Source: Verrucomicrobiaceae bacterium
GTDB taxonomy: Bacteria; Verrucomicrobiota; Verrucomicrobiia; Verrucomicrobiales; Verrucomicrobiaceae
DNA: 55,229 bases
Assembly: GCA_016795485.1 (NCBI GenBank)
Contig: JAEUHM010000051.1
Location: 1 to 55,229, forward strand
Direction of reading: 5' to 3'
Position numbers and translations under genes: made by a program. Position 1 is the stretch's first letter; each line of letters starts with the position of its first letter. Under the pieces are notes generated by a model. It was not told where the DNA came from and searched no databases. It saw only the letters and a program-made list of their open reading frames with translations. Below, piece after piece: positions 17,979-26,627 of the stretch.

Positions 17979-19193
17979 ATGCATCCGACTCTTTTCCCGC
18001 CATCCAGCAGCCGACGTTCTTTTCTCACGCAATCTGGCACCGCGTTGCTGAGTGGCGTGTGGGGCCAATCTCTTCTCGGAGCGGAAGCACCGAAGGCACT
18101 GCCCGAGGGCTGGCATCTGCGGATGGGGAATGCGCAAACACCGGAGGAGGCTGCTGCGGAGCTGGAAGCATTTAAGAAGGCCACGCCGGATCTGGCGAGC
18201 TGGGAAAAGCGCAAGGCGGCGATCCGCCAGGGCATTCTCGAAGGGGCACGACTGGCGAATCCACCGGAGAAGCCGCCGCTTGATCCGGTGTTCACCAACA
18301 AGCGGACCTATGAAGGCTACACGGCGGAGAGCGTGCACATCCGAAGCTGGCACGGCTTCTACGTCACCGGCACGCTGTATCGGCCTCTCGACATGAAACC
18401 GCCCTATGCGGGCATCGTTTCCGCGCATGGGCATGGCGGTCGTTTCCTGCCGTCGCGGCAAACTCGCTGCGCGGTGCTGGCCCGCATGGGAGCGGTGGTT
18501 TTTCACTATGACATGGTGGGCTATGGCGACTCGAAAAAGGCAGGCTGGGACCATGGCAAAGTGCCGGAGATTCAGCGCCTGATCATGTGGAACTGCATTC
18601 GCGCCTTGGACTTCGTTTCATCCATCGAAGGCGTCGATCCCAAGCGCATCGGCATGACCGGCAACTCCGGTGGCGCCACGCAGACCTTTCTCACCGCCGC
18701 TCTGGATGAACGCATCGCGGTGGCGGTGCCGAGCTGCCAGGTGTCCGCGCATTTCTTTGGTGGCTGCCCGTGTGAGAGCGGCATGCCGATCCATTGGGGG
18801 CCGAACCATAAGACCAACAACGCCGAGATCGCCGCGATGACCGCGCCACGGCCCCAGCTCATCCTTTCGAACGGAGCCGACTACACCAAGAACACACCGG
18901 ACGTGGAGTTCCGCTACATCCAGCACATCTACAGCCTCTACGGAGCCACGGACAAGGTCGTGAACGCGCATTTCCCGCTGGAAGGCCACGACTATGGACC
19001 GAGCAAACGTCTCGCGGCTTATCCGTTCTTCATCCGGCACCTCGGGCTCAACAGCCTGCGTGCCTGGAAAAAGGAGGAGCAGATTAATGAGACCTTCGCC
19101 AAGGTCGAAACCGAGGAAGACATGCTCGTCTTCAATGACAAGAACCCCTGGCCGAAAGACGCCGTGGCACCCAACACCCCGCTGCCTTTCTGA
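17979..19193 (+). CDS. Tat-exported acetyl-xylan-esterase-like alpha/beta hydrolase
   Basis: From the ATG at 17979 the product has 404 residues; the open frame extends back to 17760, but the Tat signal (SRRSFLTQSGTALLSGV, residues 11-27) defines the start. The mature part is an alpha/beta hydrolase related to Abhydrolase_7/acetyl xylan esterase: GIVSAHGHGGRF (oxyanion region), nucleophile elbow GMTGNSGGATQ with Ser230, LILSNGADYTKNTPD (candidate acid) and LEGHDYG with His337. Tat export implies folding in the cytoplasm before transport. It probably deacylates carbohydrate; a glucuronoyl-esterase role is less likely because the G-C-S-R motif is absent. The stop TGA shares its last base with the next ATG. 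Confidence 0.8.
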   Translation: MHPTLFPPSSSRRSFLTQSGTALLSGVWGQSLLGAEAPKALPEGWHLRMGNAQTPEEAAAELEAFKKATPDLASWEKRKAAIRQGILEGARLANPPEKPPLDPVFTNKRTYEGYTAESVHIRSWHGFYVTGTLYRPLDMKPPYAGIVSAHGHGGRFLPSRQTRCAVLARMGAVVFHYDMVGYGDSKKAGWDHGKVPEIQRLIMWNCIRALDFVSSIEGVDPKRIGMTGNSGGATQTFLTAALDERIAVAVPSCQVSAHFFGGCPCESGMPIHWGPNHKTNNAEIAAMTAPRPQLILSNGADYTKNTPDVEFRYIQHIYSLYGATDKVVNAHFPLEGHDYGPSKRLAAYPFFIRHLGLNSLRAWKKEEQINETFAKVETEEDMLVFNDKNPWPKDAVAPNTPLPF

Positions 19194-21205
19194 TGCGCTG
19201 CTTTTTCTCCCGAATCCTCATCGCCACCTTTTGCAGCGGCCTCGCTCATGCCGAGGTCACTCGCATCGAGATCACCGAACGCGCGTCGTTTGCCGGTGGG
19301 AAAATCTTTGGCTCCACCGGAGCCTACGAATCCATCAAAGGCCGGATGTTTCTCGAAACGGACCCGCAGAACGCGGCGAACGAACGCATCAGCGACTTCC
19401 AGCTGGCACCGCGCAATGAGCGTGGCAAGGTCGAGAGCTGGACGGACTTCTTCCTGCTGAAACCGGTCGATGCAGCGAAAGGAAACGGCGTGCTGCTCTA
19501 CGACGTGAACAATCGCGGCAACATGTTGGCGCTGTGGACCTTCAATGATGGCGAGCGCACGAATGATCCGAAGACGGAGGCGCATGCGGGCCATGGCTTC
19601 CTCATGAAGCAGGGCTTTTCCGTGCTGTGGTGCGGCTGGAACGGCGAGGTGCAGGCGGATGAGACGCAGCGTCTGCTCTGCGGCCTGCCCGTGGCGACGG
19701 AGAACGGCCAAACGATCACCGGTCGGGCGCATCTGGAGATCACGAGCACCGAAAAGGTCTTCAGCCGTGCCTTCTCGTGGAGCCCGTGGGGCATCGGTGC
19801 GGCGTTTCCCTCCGTGAGCCTCAACAACGCGGATGCGACGCTCACGATGCGGCCGCATCGCGACGCGGAAGGCATCGAGGTGCCTCGTGCTGAGTGGGCG
19901 TTTGGACGTTGGGAGAATGAGAAGTTGATTCCCGATGCCACGAATCTCTATGTGAAGGCCGGCTTGCGGCCCGGTTGGCTCTACGACCTTGTTTACACGG
20001 CCAAAGAGCCTCGCGTGACCGGACTCGGCCTCACAGCAATGCGGGATTGCGTTTCGTTCTTTCGTCACGGCGAAGCCAAAATAAATCCACTGGCAGGCGC
20101 GGTGCAGAAAGCCTGCGTCTTCGGCATCTCGCAGTCTGGCCGTGTGATCCATCACTATCTCTTTGAAGGCCTGAACGGCGATGAGCAGGGCCGTATCGTC
20201 TTCGACGGTGCCTTGATCCACGTCGCAGGCTCCGGCAAAGGCATGTTCAACCATCGCTTCCGCATGAGCACGGAGTATGGCACCCAGCACGAGGGCCACC
20301 TTTCCGGCAGCGAGTTCTTCCCGCTCGCCCCGCTGCCGCAGACCGATTCCATCACCGGTGAATCGGGCGACTCGCTTGCCCGTTCGCGGAAATCCGGCCA
20401 CACGCCGCGCATGCTCTTCACACAAACCTCCACCGAATACTGGAGCCGCGCCGCCTCGCTGCTGCACACCGATGTGGAAGGCAAAACCGATCTCACCATG
20501 CCCGACGATGTGCGTGTGTATCTCGTGGCCGGAGCCGAACATCTCGGCAAGAGCGACGGCACGCCCGGCATCTGCCAGCAGCCGCGCAACACGCTCGATG
20601 AACGCGGCCCGGTGCTGCGGGCGATGCTCATGCACCTTGTTGAGTGGGTGAAGCATGGCAAAGCACCGCCGCCAAGCCGTCATCCGCGTCTCGCCGATCA
20701 CTCGCTGGTGAGTTTCGATGCATGGAAGACGCAGTTTCCGAAGATTCCGGGCCATCATCTCCCCACCCATGCCTACCAGCCGCCGCGCCTCGATTTCGGG
20801 CCGCGTTTTCACAGTGATGGCATTGCCGACATCATTCCGCCGAAGGCTGGAAAGCCGTTTCGCACGCTGCTGCCTGCCGTGAATGCCGATGGCAATGAAA
20901 CAAGCGGCATCGTGCTGCCGGAGGTCGCCGTCCCTCTCGGCACCTACACCGGCTGGAACCTCCGCTCGCCCCAAGTCGGTGCCGAAACAATGCTCTCGCC
21001 GCTCGACGGCATGTTTATCCCCTTCGCGAAAACCAAGGCCGAACGTGAGAAGACTGGTGACCCACGCCTTTCGCTCGAAGAACGCTATCCGACGAGGGAA
21101 GCGTATCTGTCACGCTTCAAGGCAGCGGCCCAGAAGCTCCACGAAGACTGCTTTCTGCTGGAGGAGGATGTGGAGCGGATTGTCGAGCGGGCGTCAGTGC
21201 AGTAG
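19193..21205 (+). CDS. Secreted alpha/beta hydrolase of the Abhydrolase_10 type (PF20091-like)
   Basis: The product has 670 residues with a signal peptide (MRCFFSRILIATFCSGLAHA). The sequence follows the pattern of the large 'alpha/beta hydrolase domain' family: SFAGGKIFGSTGAYESIKGR, ISDFQLAPRNERGKVE, GVLLYDVNNRGN, FSVLWCGWNGEV, then the nucleophile region VFGISQSGRVIHHY (G-I-S-Q-S-G-R at 311-317). Members hydrolyse esters of unknown natural substrate. The length is somewhat above the ~500-600 residues I would expect. The TGATG junction with the upstream esterase means the two are translationally coupled, so a shared substrate is likely. Confidence 0.77.
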   Translation: MRCFFSRILIATFCSGLAHAEVTRIEITERASFAGGKIFGSTGAYESIKGRMFLETDPQNAANERISDFQLAPRNERGKVESWTDFFLLKPVDAAKGNGVLLYDVNNRGNMLALWTFNDGERTNDPKTEAHAGHGFLMKQGFSVLWCGWNGEVQADETQRLLCGLPVATENGQTITGRAHLEITSTEKVFSRAFSWSPWGIGAAFPSVSLNNADATLTMRPHRDAEGIEVPRAEWAFGRWENEKLIPDATNLYVKAGLRPGWLYDLVYTAKEPRVTGLGLTAMRDCVSFFRHGEAKINPLAGAVQKACVFGISQSGRVIHHYLFEGLNGDEQGRIVFDGALIHVAGSGKGMFNHRFRMSTEYGTQHEGHLSGSEFFPLAPLPQTDSITGESGDSLARSRKSGHTPRMLFTQTSTEYWSRAASLLHTDVEGKTDLTMPDDVRVYLVAGAEHLGKSDGTPGICQQPRNTLDERGPVLRAMLMHLVEWVKHGKAPPPSRHPRLADHSLVSFDAWKTQFPKIPGHHLPTHAYQPPRLDFGPRFHSDGIADIIPPKAGKPFRTLLPAVNADGNETSGIVLPEVAVPLGTYTGWNLRSPQVGAETMLSPLDGMFIPFAKTKAEREKTGDPRLSLEERYPTREAYLSRFKAAAQKLHEDCFLLEEDVERIVERASVQ

Positions 21206-21262
21206 TTGTCTGGCTCCGCAAAGGCACATTGCACCGGACCGCGAGTACCTTATCGAACGGGC

Positions 21263-21796
21263 ATGAGTGACATCGTGATTGAGACCGAGCAGCTGCAGTT
21301 GCGGCAAATGACGCTAGATGATGTTCCGGCCTTGCTGAAGGTGTTTGGTGATGCGGATGCCATGCGGTTTTATCCAACACCGTTCGATGAAGCAAGGACG
21401 CGAGAGTGGGTCAATTGGAACCGCCGGAGTTATGAGACGCGAGGTCACGGGCTTTGGGCTCTAATCCAGCGCTCCACGGGCGAGGTGATTGGCGACTGTG
21501 GCCTCGTAAGCCAGGAGGTCGATGGCTCACCCGAGATCGAGGTCGGTTACCATGTGCGGCGTGATCTGTGGGGCAAGGGACTGGCCACGGAGGCAGCCCA
21601 GGCCTGCATTGATCATGGATTAACCGGGTTCAGCTTCAGGCGGTTTGTATCGCTGATCCATCCTCAAAATGTGCCCTCGCGACGGGTGGCGGCAAAGATC
21701 GGAATGACGCTACGGCGGGAGACCGAATGGAAGGGCAAAGCGACCTGCATTTATGGGATTGAGAGAGGCCGAATCCTCGCCCATGCATCGCCATGA
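21263..21796 (+). CDS. GNAT N-acetyltransferase, RimJ/RimL type
   Basis: The product has 177 residues from the ATG at 21263; an earlier open frame from 21206 has no family similarity. It matches Acetyltransf_3: IETEQLQLRQMTLDDVPALL, GVGYHVRRD-type strand (VGYHVRRDLWGKGLATEAA, the acetyl-CoA pyrophosphate loop with W-G-K-G-L-A), and FVSLIHPQNVPSRRVAAKIGM. It transfers acetyl from acetyl-CoA to an amine; ribosomal protein or small-molecule targets are both possible. It overlaps the next gene by 4 bp (ATGA at 21793) and heads a string of small overlapping cytosolic genes. Confidence 0.85.
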   Translation: MSDIVIETEQLQLRQMTLDDVPALLKVFGDADAMRFYPTPFDEARTREWVNWNRRSYETRGHGLWALIQRSTGEVIGDCGLVSQEVDGSPEIEVGYHVRRDLWGKGLATEAAQACIDHGLTGFSFRRFVSLIHPQNVPSRRVAAKIGMTLRRETEWKGKATCIYGIERGRILAHASP

Positions 21797-22245
21797 AGAT
21801 TGAAGGAATCCAAGGCTGCTTTGAGAAAACCTGCGGCATGTTCTATTTCGCGAGGATGTGCTCCAAGATCCGCCTGCATGACCAGGGCCGATTGCCAAAC
21901 GAATATCACGACATGCTCGGCCAGGGCTTTGACGGGCGGACGTGTCGTTACTTGCGTGTCACCTACGAGGAGGTGAGGTCGCAGGTGCTGGCCGGCAGAT
22001 CGGATGTGGAGGTGCTCAACTGGTGCTTCGCCAATGGTCGCCCGCTAACTGACGAAGAAGTGCTCATCTACAACAGCTTCATGAGTAAACGCGGCTGGCA
22101 CGATGACGAGACCGACGAGTTCATCCCCGAAATGATCCGGCAGTATGGCCTGCCAGACAACGGCACCGTTTTAACCGACTTTGACCTCATCGAGATGGAT
22201 GAGGACCGCTGGTATCCCGACATGTGGCGGGATGCCTGGAAATGA
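21793..22245 (+). CDS. DUF5069-like protein
   Basis: The 150-residue product resembles DUF5069 proteins, a small cytosolic family common in Verrucomicrobiota: CGMFYFARMCSKIRLHDQGRL near the start, a central G-F-D-G-R-T-C-R-Y-L segment, and SDVEVLNWCFANGR. It has no signal peptide or membrane segment. Cys and acidic residues are frequent but no metal motif is clear. Function is unknown. It overlaps the GNAT gene upstream by ATGA and is 15 bp from the NTF2-like gene downstream. Confidence 0.65.
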   Translation: MKIEGIQGCFEKTCGMFYFARMCSKIRLHDQGRLPNEYHDMLGQGFDGRTCRYLRVTYEEVRSQVLAGRSDVEVLNWCFANGRPLTDEEVLIYNSFMSKRGWHDDETDEFIPEMIRQYGLPDNGTVLTDFDLIEMDEDRWYPDMWRDAWK

Positions 22246-22260
22246 ACCCAACTCCCGATC

Positions 22261-22644
22261 ATGCCTGATTTTCCGTCCCCCGAATCCGTCGCCCAGCGGC
22301 AACTCGATGCCTACAATGCCCACGATGTGGATGCGCTGCTGGCAACGTATACCGAGGACGTGCAGCAGTTTGAATTTCCCGTCACCTTGCTGTGCAGTGG
22401 CGCTGCGGCATTGCGCGAGCGGATGACGGCACGCTTGAGCGATCCGCTGCTTCATGCGCGGCTGATCAACCGCATCGTGATGGGTAATACGGTCATCGAC
22501 CACGAGGAAGTGACACGCACCTTCCCAGAAGGCTCAGGCAAAATCGAGTTGGTAGCGATTTACGAGGTGCGTGATGGGAAGATCGCCGCCGCGCGGTTCA
22601 TCTCCGGGAAGGTCACTCTTGAATCCACTACTCACGGCCCATGA
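22261..22644 (+). CDS. NTF2-like (SnoaL/steroid-isomerase fold) protein
   Basis: The product has 127 residues. It shows the usual pattern of the NTF2-like superfamily: SVAQRQLDAYNAHDVDALLA (first helix), YTEDVQQFEFP, an amphipathic middle helix (ALRERMTARLSD), then strands ending IELVAIYEVRDGKIAAARF. Members include isomerases, hydrolases and binding proteins, and this sequence alone does not allow a choice. The stop overlaps the following acetyltransferase start (ATGA at 22641), so they are probably translated together. Confidence 0.78.
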   Translation: MPDFPSPESVAQRQLDAYNAHDVDALLATYTEDVQQFEFPVTLLCSGAAALRERMTARLSDPLLHARLINRIVMGNTVIDHEEVTRTFPEGSGKIELVAIYEVRDGKIAAARFISGKVTLESTTHGP

Positions 22645-23089
22645 ACCCGACGATCCACACCTTCAACGACAGCGTCTATCGCAATCAAGTCATAGCCTTG
22701 TGGGAGGCTGTATTCGGTTATGAAACAGCGCACAGCCGCCCTGGGCTTGTCATCGACAAGAAAATGGGCGTCGAGGATGGGCTATTCTTCGTCGCCATGC
22801 TGGGTGCCGAGGTCATCGGCACCATCATGGCCGGATACGACGGGCACCGCGGCTGGATCTATACTCTGTCGCGGTGCATCCTGAACATCGAAAGCAGGGC
22901 ATCGGCTCCCGGCTTGTAGTTCATGCCGAGCGTGCGTTTACCGGGCGTGGCTGCATGAAGATCAATCTCCAGATCGTGGCAGGCAATGAAGCTGTCGCCG
23001 CATTCTACGAATCACTCGGCTACGCCGTCGAGCCGCGCGTGAGCATGGGCAAACGAATTCAGGCCAACATTCCATCACATGATCTCTGA
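22641..23089 (+). pseudogene. GNAT acetyltransferase (YpeA-like) split by a single-base frameshift
   Basis: Frame 1 from 22641 gives a normal N-terminal half (VIALWEAVFGYE, VEDGLFFVAMLGAEVIGTIMAGYDGHRGWIY) and then changes to SRCILNIES and stops at 22919. Another frame of the same strand continues the protein exactly: from 22862 it reads YSVAVHPEHRKQGIGSRLVV (acetyl-CoA loop), then LQIVAGNEAVAAFYESLGY and stops at 23089. The switch near 22862 is a -1 shift, equivalent to one missing base after the TAT codon of G-W-I-Y. No slippery heptamer is visible there. The gene is therefore broken, or the base is a sequencing or assembly error. The intact protein would be ~149 residues, close to YpeA. 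Confidence 0.8.
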
Positions 23090-23152
23090 GCACCACATGA
23101 GCCGCGACTCGTTATTCGCGCCGAACAAATGGCTCCTGAAACACTCATGACC

Positions 23153-23533
23153 ATGCTCCATCACCTCTCCTTCGCCGTCACTGACCTGAATCGCTCTGCC
23201 GCATTCTATGATGCAGCGCTCGCCACGCTCGGGTATCGCCGCGTCTGGGAGGATGCGATCTTCATTGGTTATGGCGTGAATGAAGGTGCGGATATCTTTG
23301 CGCTCAAACTCCGCCCGGAAAATGCGGGCGTTCCCGGCGATGGATTTCACGTTGCCTTCGCAGCTCCATCACGAGAGGCGGTGCTGCGTTTTCATGAGGT
23401 GGCCCTCGCTCATGGCGGCACGGATAATGGCGGTGCCGGACTGCATCCCGATTATGGCCCTGACTACTTCGCCGCGTTTATCATCGATCCTGATGGCTAC
23501 CGCATCGAGGCTGTGATCACATGCACTCAATGA
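23153..23533 (+). CDS. VOC-family (glyoxalase/bleomycin resistance fold) protein
   Basis: The product has 126 residues from the ATG at 23153; ATGs at 23147 and 23129 are also possible. It starts with the family hallmark LHHLSFAVTDLNRSAAFYDAAL, followed by GDGFHVAFAAPSREAVLRFHEVALAHGG and YFAAFIIDPDGYRIEAV. The first His (LHHLSFAV) and the late Glu (RIEAV) are in the positions that often bind metal in this fold. Substrate is unknown; the second VOC gene at 23702-24106 is convergent and not closely similar. Confidence 0.8.
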   Translation: MLHHLSFAVTDLNRSAAFYDAALATLGYRRVWEDAIFIGYGVNEGADIFALKLRPENAGVPGDGFHVAFAAPSREAVLRFHEVALAHGGTDNGGAGLHPDYGPDYFAAFIIDPDGYRIEAVITCTQ

Positions 23534-23607
23534 TCTGGAGTTCATCGTATGGACACGGCTTCTATCTCACCCGCATAGGCCGTGAAGTGTGACCAGGACA
23601 TACGGGC

Positions 23608-23673
23608 AGCGATCCCGGTGTTACGCTTCGTGTCTTGCTGTATGAACTCCTGCACGGCGCAGCACCACTGTAA
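23608..23673 (+). pseudogene. Relic fragment of a PVC-type Ser/Thr kinase gene
   Basis: Between the two VOC genes, the frame AGC at 23608 to TAA at 23671 reads S-D-P-G-V-T-L-R then VLLYELLHGAAPL. This matches the kinase subdomain IX segment DIYSLGVLLYELLTGRTPI found intact in the kinase at 8625-12287, with a few substitutions and one extra codon. Nothing else of a kinase is recognisable on either side. It looks like the eroded remains of a kinase gene that once stood here. The match is short, so the identification is tentative. Confidence 0.4.
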
Positions 23674-23701
23674 CTCGTACTATGACGCGGTCTCGTCAGC
23701 C

Positions 23702-24106
23702 TCATGACGTGACGTCAAAAAATGCCAGAACATGCCCGTCAGGGTCGCGGACGTAAAACTCGCGACCGTAGGGTATCACACGCAGAGGTTGGACGATCTC
23801 CAGCGCCTGCGAGCACACTTGTTCATACAGGCCGTCGAGGTCCTTCACTCCAAAGATCAGATCGACATCCTCATTCTCCAGTCTGCGCTGCCTCTCGCTG
23901 TTGGATGGAGTGCCTACCTTGAGGTGGATCGAGTGGGGCCCGATGCCGAGGCCCGCGTAGAAGCCCCCATGCTCGAAATTGAGCTCGAACCCCAATGGCC
24001 CGGTGTAAAACTCGATCGACCGTTTCAAGTCGGACACCACGAGCAGCGGACTCATGCGGTAGAGGGTCGCGGGAAGCGTGGTTTTCACGGCGCTGTCCTT
24101 TAGCAT
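23702..24106 (-). CDS. VOC-family (glyoxalase/bleomycin resistance fold) protein
   Basis: The 134-residue product contains MSPLLVVSDLKRSIEFYTGPLGFEL at ~18-42, a typical first half of the fold, then GPHSIHLKVGTP, DVDLIFGVKDLDGLYEQV, and the closing YVRDPDGHVLAFF. An ATG at 24055 (M18) would also give a full domain. It is divergent from the oxidoreductase gene (74 bp between starts), so the two may share a regulatory region. Substrate is not predictable. Confidence 0.82.
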   Translation of the reverse strand: MLKDSAVKTTLPATLYRMSPLLVVSDLKRSIEFYTGPLGFELNFEHGGFYAGLGIGPHSIHLKVGTPSNSERQRRLENEDVDLIFGVKDLDGLYEQVCSQALEIVQPLRVIPYGREFYVRDPDGHVLAFFDVTS

Positions 24107-24180
24107 GCCGGTATGAGCAATGAAACACAGACCTTCATCCGGCGAAGAGTTGAGCTCTTATCTGCGTATCGTCTTCGACT

Positions 24181-25584
24181 ATGAATCCCACTCCGATCTC
24201 CTCACGTCGCCATTTTATCAAAACTGCCGCTGCGGCAGTGACGACTTTCAACATCGTGCCGAGGCATGTGCTGGGTGGTCCGCGCTTCGTTCCGCCTAGC
24301 GAAAAAGTGAATGTGGCAATTATTGGTGCCGGTGGGCAGGGGCGTACTAATGTGCGCAACCTCTTTCAAGTCGAGAACTGTCAGATCATCGCGGTAGCCG
24401 ATCCGGCTGAGTCGTTCAGCTTGGAGAACTTTTATTTCAAAGGGATGGGCGGGCGAATACCGGTCAAGGCAGAGATCGAAAAGCATTATGCGGAGAAAAC
24501 ACCGAACTTCCGTTGTGCGGACTACGTGGACTTTCGCGAGATGCTGCAGAAGGAGAAGAGCATCGACGCCGTGCTCGTCGCCACACCAGATCATTTGCAT
24601 GCATACTGTTCCGTGGTGGCAATGCGCGCTGGTAAGCATGTCTACTGCGAGAAGCCGCTGACGCACAACATCTGGGAAGCGCGGCACGTCGCTAAGGTTG
24701 CAGCAGAGACGGGTGTAGCCACTCAATTGGGCAGTCAGGGGCATTCATCTTTAGGCACTCGTGAAACCATCGAGTATATCCAAGCTGGAGCGATTGGTGC
24801 GGTGCGTGAAATCCATGTGTGGGTTGGTGCCAAGCGTTGGAATCCAACTCTGACAGGACGGCCGCTGGAAACCCCGCCAGTGCCAGCGGGATTAAACTGG
24901 GATTTGTGGCTAGGCCCAAGACAAGAGCGGCCATTTCACCCGGCCTACTTCCCGGTGGCTTGGCGTGATTTCTGGGACTTTGGATGCACGGGCATCGGTG
25001 ACTTTGCCTGTCATGACATGAACACAGCAGTGCGTGCCTTTGATCTGCCTGTGCCATCTCGTGTGGAGGCTCACGCAGCGGGGATGATGGACAACGAGAT
25101 CGCGCCGCACGGATCCCTCATCTATTACACTTTTCCCGCAGCAGGCTCACGGCCCGAGATCCGCATGACTTGGTATGACGGCGGCATGATGCCGCTTGCT
25201 CCCGAGGCAATGGGCGGAGTCAATTTGCCCAAACGCGGCTGTTTGTTCATCGGTGAGAAAGGGGTGATCCAGTGCGATGGCGGTGGAGGTCAGCCCAGGT
25301 TGTATCCGGCAGCGCTCCGAGAGAGCTTCACCAAACCAGAGCCGCGCTTGAAGCGGTCTGCTGGACACCATGTGGACTGGATCAACGCATGCAAGGGTGG
25401 TGAGCCTGCAACAAGTCCGTTCGACTATGCAGCGCACCTCACAGAAATTGCGCTGCTGGGAGTCTTGTCATTGCGAACACAAAAAACAATCGATTGGGAT
25501 GCTGTTAACATGAAAGCGCGTTCACTTCCGGCTGCTGACGCTTTCATCAACGAAACGTATCGCAAAGGCTGGGAGATCGTGTGA
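24181..25584 (+). CDS. Tat-exported Gfo/Idh/MocA-family oxidoreductase
   Basis: The product has 467 residues. The N-terminus holds a Tat signal (SSRRHFIKTAAAAVTTFNIV), as in many PVC and Bacteroidota members. The NAD(P)-binding Rossmann fold follows: VNVAIIGAGGQGRTNVRNL (glycine-rich loop at ~41-49), IIAVADPAE, DAVLVATPDHLHAYC and the family signature HVYCEKPLTHNIWEA with catalytic Lys. The C-terminal domain has the substrate region FWDFGCTGIGDFACHD. Members oxidise or reduce sugars and inositols or act as glycosidases; a periplasmic role in sugar processing is likely. It shares a GTGA overlap with the following acetyltransferase. Confidence 0.9.
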   Translation: MNPTPISSRRHFIKTAAAAVTTFNIVPRHVLGGPRFVPPSEKVNVAIIGAGGQGRTNVRNLFQVENCQIIAVADPAESFSLENFYFKGMGGRIPVKAEIEKHYAEKTPNFRCADYVDFREMLQKEKSIDAVLVATPDHLHAYCSVVAMRAGKHVYCEKPLTHNIWEARHVAKVAAETGVATQLGSQGHSSLGTRETIEYIQAGAIGAVREIHVWVGAKRWNPTLTGRPLETPPVPAGLNWDLWLGPRQERPFHPAYFPVAWRDFWDFGCTGIGDFACHDMNTAVRAFDLPVPSRVEAHAAGMMDNEIAPHGSLIYYTFPAAGSRPEIRMTWYDGGMMPLAPEAMGGVNLPKRGCLFIGEKGVIQCDGGGGQPRLYPAALRESFTKPEPRLKRSAGHHVDWINACKGGEPATSPFDYAAHLTEIALLGVLSLRTQKTIDWDAVNMKARSLPAADAFINETYRKGWEIV

Positions 25585-26522
25585 GCATGAGCGAGAAGAT
25601 TGCCTTTACAAAACTGACCGAGGCGGATCACGAACCGATTGCGCGGCTGCTGCATCGTGCGCTGGTGCATTGGTATGAAAGCCGCCTCGGACAAGGGGCA
25701 CGGTTTGGTGATCACCACCAGCCGTTCGCTCTTTTTCCAGAGGTGTATGAGGCGCTTGATCCAGGCGAGTGCGTGACAGCACGCTCGGACAGTGGGGAGA
25801 TTCTGGGTGTTTGCTTCTCGCATGAGCGCGAGACGCACATCGCCATAGGGATCGTGGCGACAATGCCCGAGGCGGGAGGACGTGGATTGGCGAAAAAGAT
25901 GATGGCTTGTGTGCTGGACAAGGCCGAGCGAGTCGGCAAGCCCACACGTCTTGTCTCCAGCTTGCTAAATCTGGACTCTTTCTCGCTCTATACTCGATTG
26001 GGTTTTGTGCCCGGCACCATTTTTCAGGATATGCTAATCAATGTTCCCGAGGCTGGATTAGCTGTTACTCCGCCAGAGGGCACCGAACTTGTCAGACAAG
26101 CAACAATGGCAGATGTAGCCCGAATCGCCGACTTCGAGCAGACCCAACAAGGAGTCCGGCGGGAGAAAGATTTTGCCTTCTTTGTGAACAACCAAGTGGG
26201 TTCTTGGCGATTGCTTATTTCAGAATCCGCCGATGGAAGCGTAAGCGGGTTTCTGGGCATGAGCATGCATCCGTCCTGTACGATGATCGGACCCGGAGTT
26301 GCGAAAAACGACGAGGCCGGCACTGCATTGCTGTGGCGGGCTCTGGATGGGATGAGAGGACGCAGCATCGTATTCTTGGCACCGTGTGCCGCAGCCAAGT
26401 TGGTAAAAACGGCCTACGCCTGGGGTGCAAGAAACGTGGAACTGCACGTGGCCCAGTCTACAGCTCCGGTAGAAGGAGCGAAAGGCTTGGTTTTCCCCAC
26501 CTTTATGCCAGAGACAGCTTGA
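25581..26522 (+). CDS. GNAT acetyltransferase with two N-acetyltransferase-like halves
   Basis: The product has 313 residues if it starts at the GTG overlapping the oxidoreductase stop; an ATG at 25587 removes two residues and is equally likely. The N-terminal half is a recognisable GNAT domain: FTKLTEADHEPIARLLHRAL, IGIVATMPEAGGRGLAKKMMACVLDKA (acetyl-CoA loop) and SSLLNLDSFSLYTRLGFVPG. The second half (~165-313) starts VRQATMADVARIADFEQ and has GNAT-like strands but no clear acetyl-CoA loop, so it may be a degenerate domain. The target is unknown. Confidence 0.78.
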   Translation: MSMSEKIAFTKLTEADHEPIARLLHRALVHWYESRLGQGARFGDHHQPFALFPEVYEALDPGECVTARSDSGEILGVCFSHERETHIAIGIVATMPEAGGRGLAKKMMACVLDKAERVGKPTRLVSSLLNLDSFSLYTRLGFVPGTIFQDMLINVPEAGLAVTPPEGTELVRQATMADVARIADFEQTQQGVRREKDFAFFVNNQVGSWRLLISESADGSVSGFLGMSMHPSCTMIGPGVAKNDEAGTALLWRALDGMRGRSIVFLAPCAAAKLVKTAYAWGARNVELHVAQSTAPVEGAKGLVFPTFMPETA

Positions 26523-26555
26523 TTTGAGGGAAACTGGACGGTCTAGTTCAGTCGA

Positions 26556-26594
26556 AACAAAACAAAAACGCGGGCCAAGGCAGATTGGCCCGCG
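26556..26594 (-). terminator. Rho-independent terminator for the minus-strand DUF1501 gene
   Basis: CGCGGGCCAA and TTGGCCCGCG form a perfect 10-bp stem around a 6-base loop (26569-26594). Read on the minus strand it is followed by TTTTTGTTTTGTTT, a proper U-rich tail. It lies 34 bp past the DUF1501 stop. On the plus strand, after the GNAT gene, the stem has no T-run, so the signal is mainly one-directional. Confidence 0.88.
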
Positions 26595-26627
26595 CTTTGC
26601 GGAGAGATAGATGTTTCGGCTGCTAAA

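Noticed and set aside
19019..20974. 651-codon minus-strand frame
   Set aside because: It is antisense to a well-supported alpha/beta hydrolase and has no family similarity.
22855..22870. Programmed -1 frameshift in the acetyltransferase
   Set aside because: There is no X-XXY-YYZ slippery heptamer and no obvious downstream structure; a simple indel is more likely.
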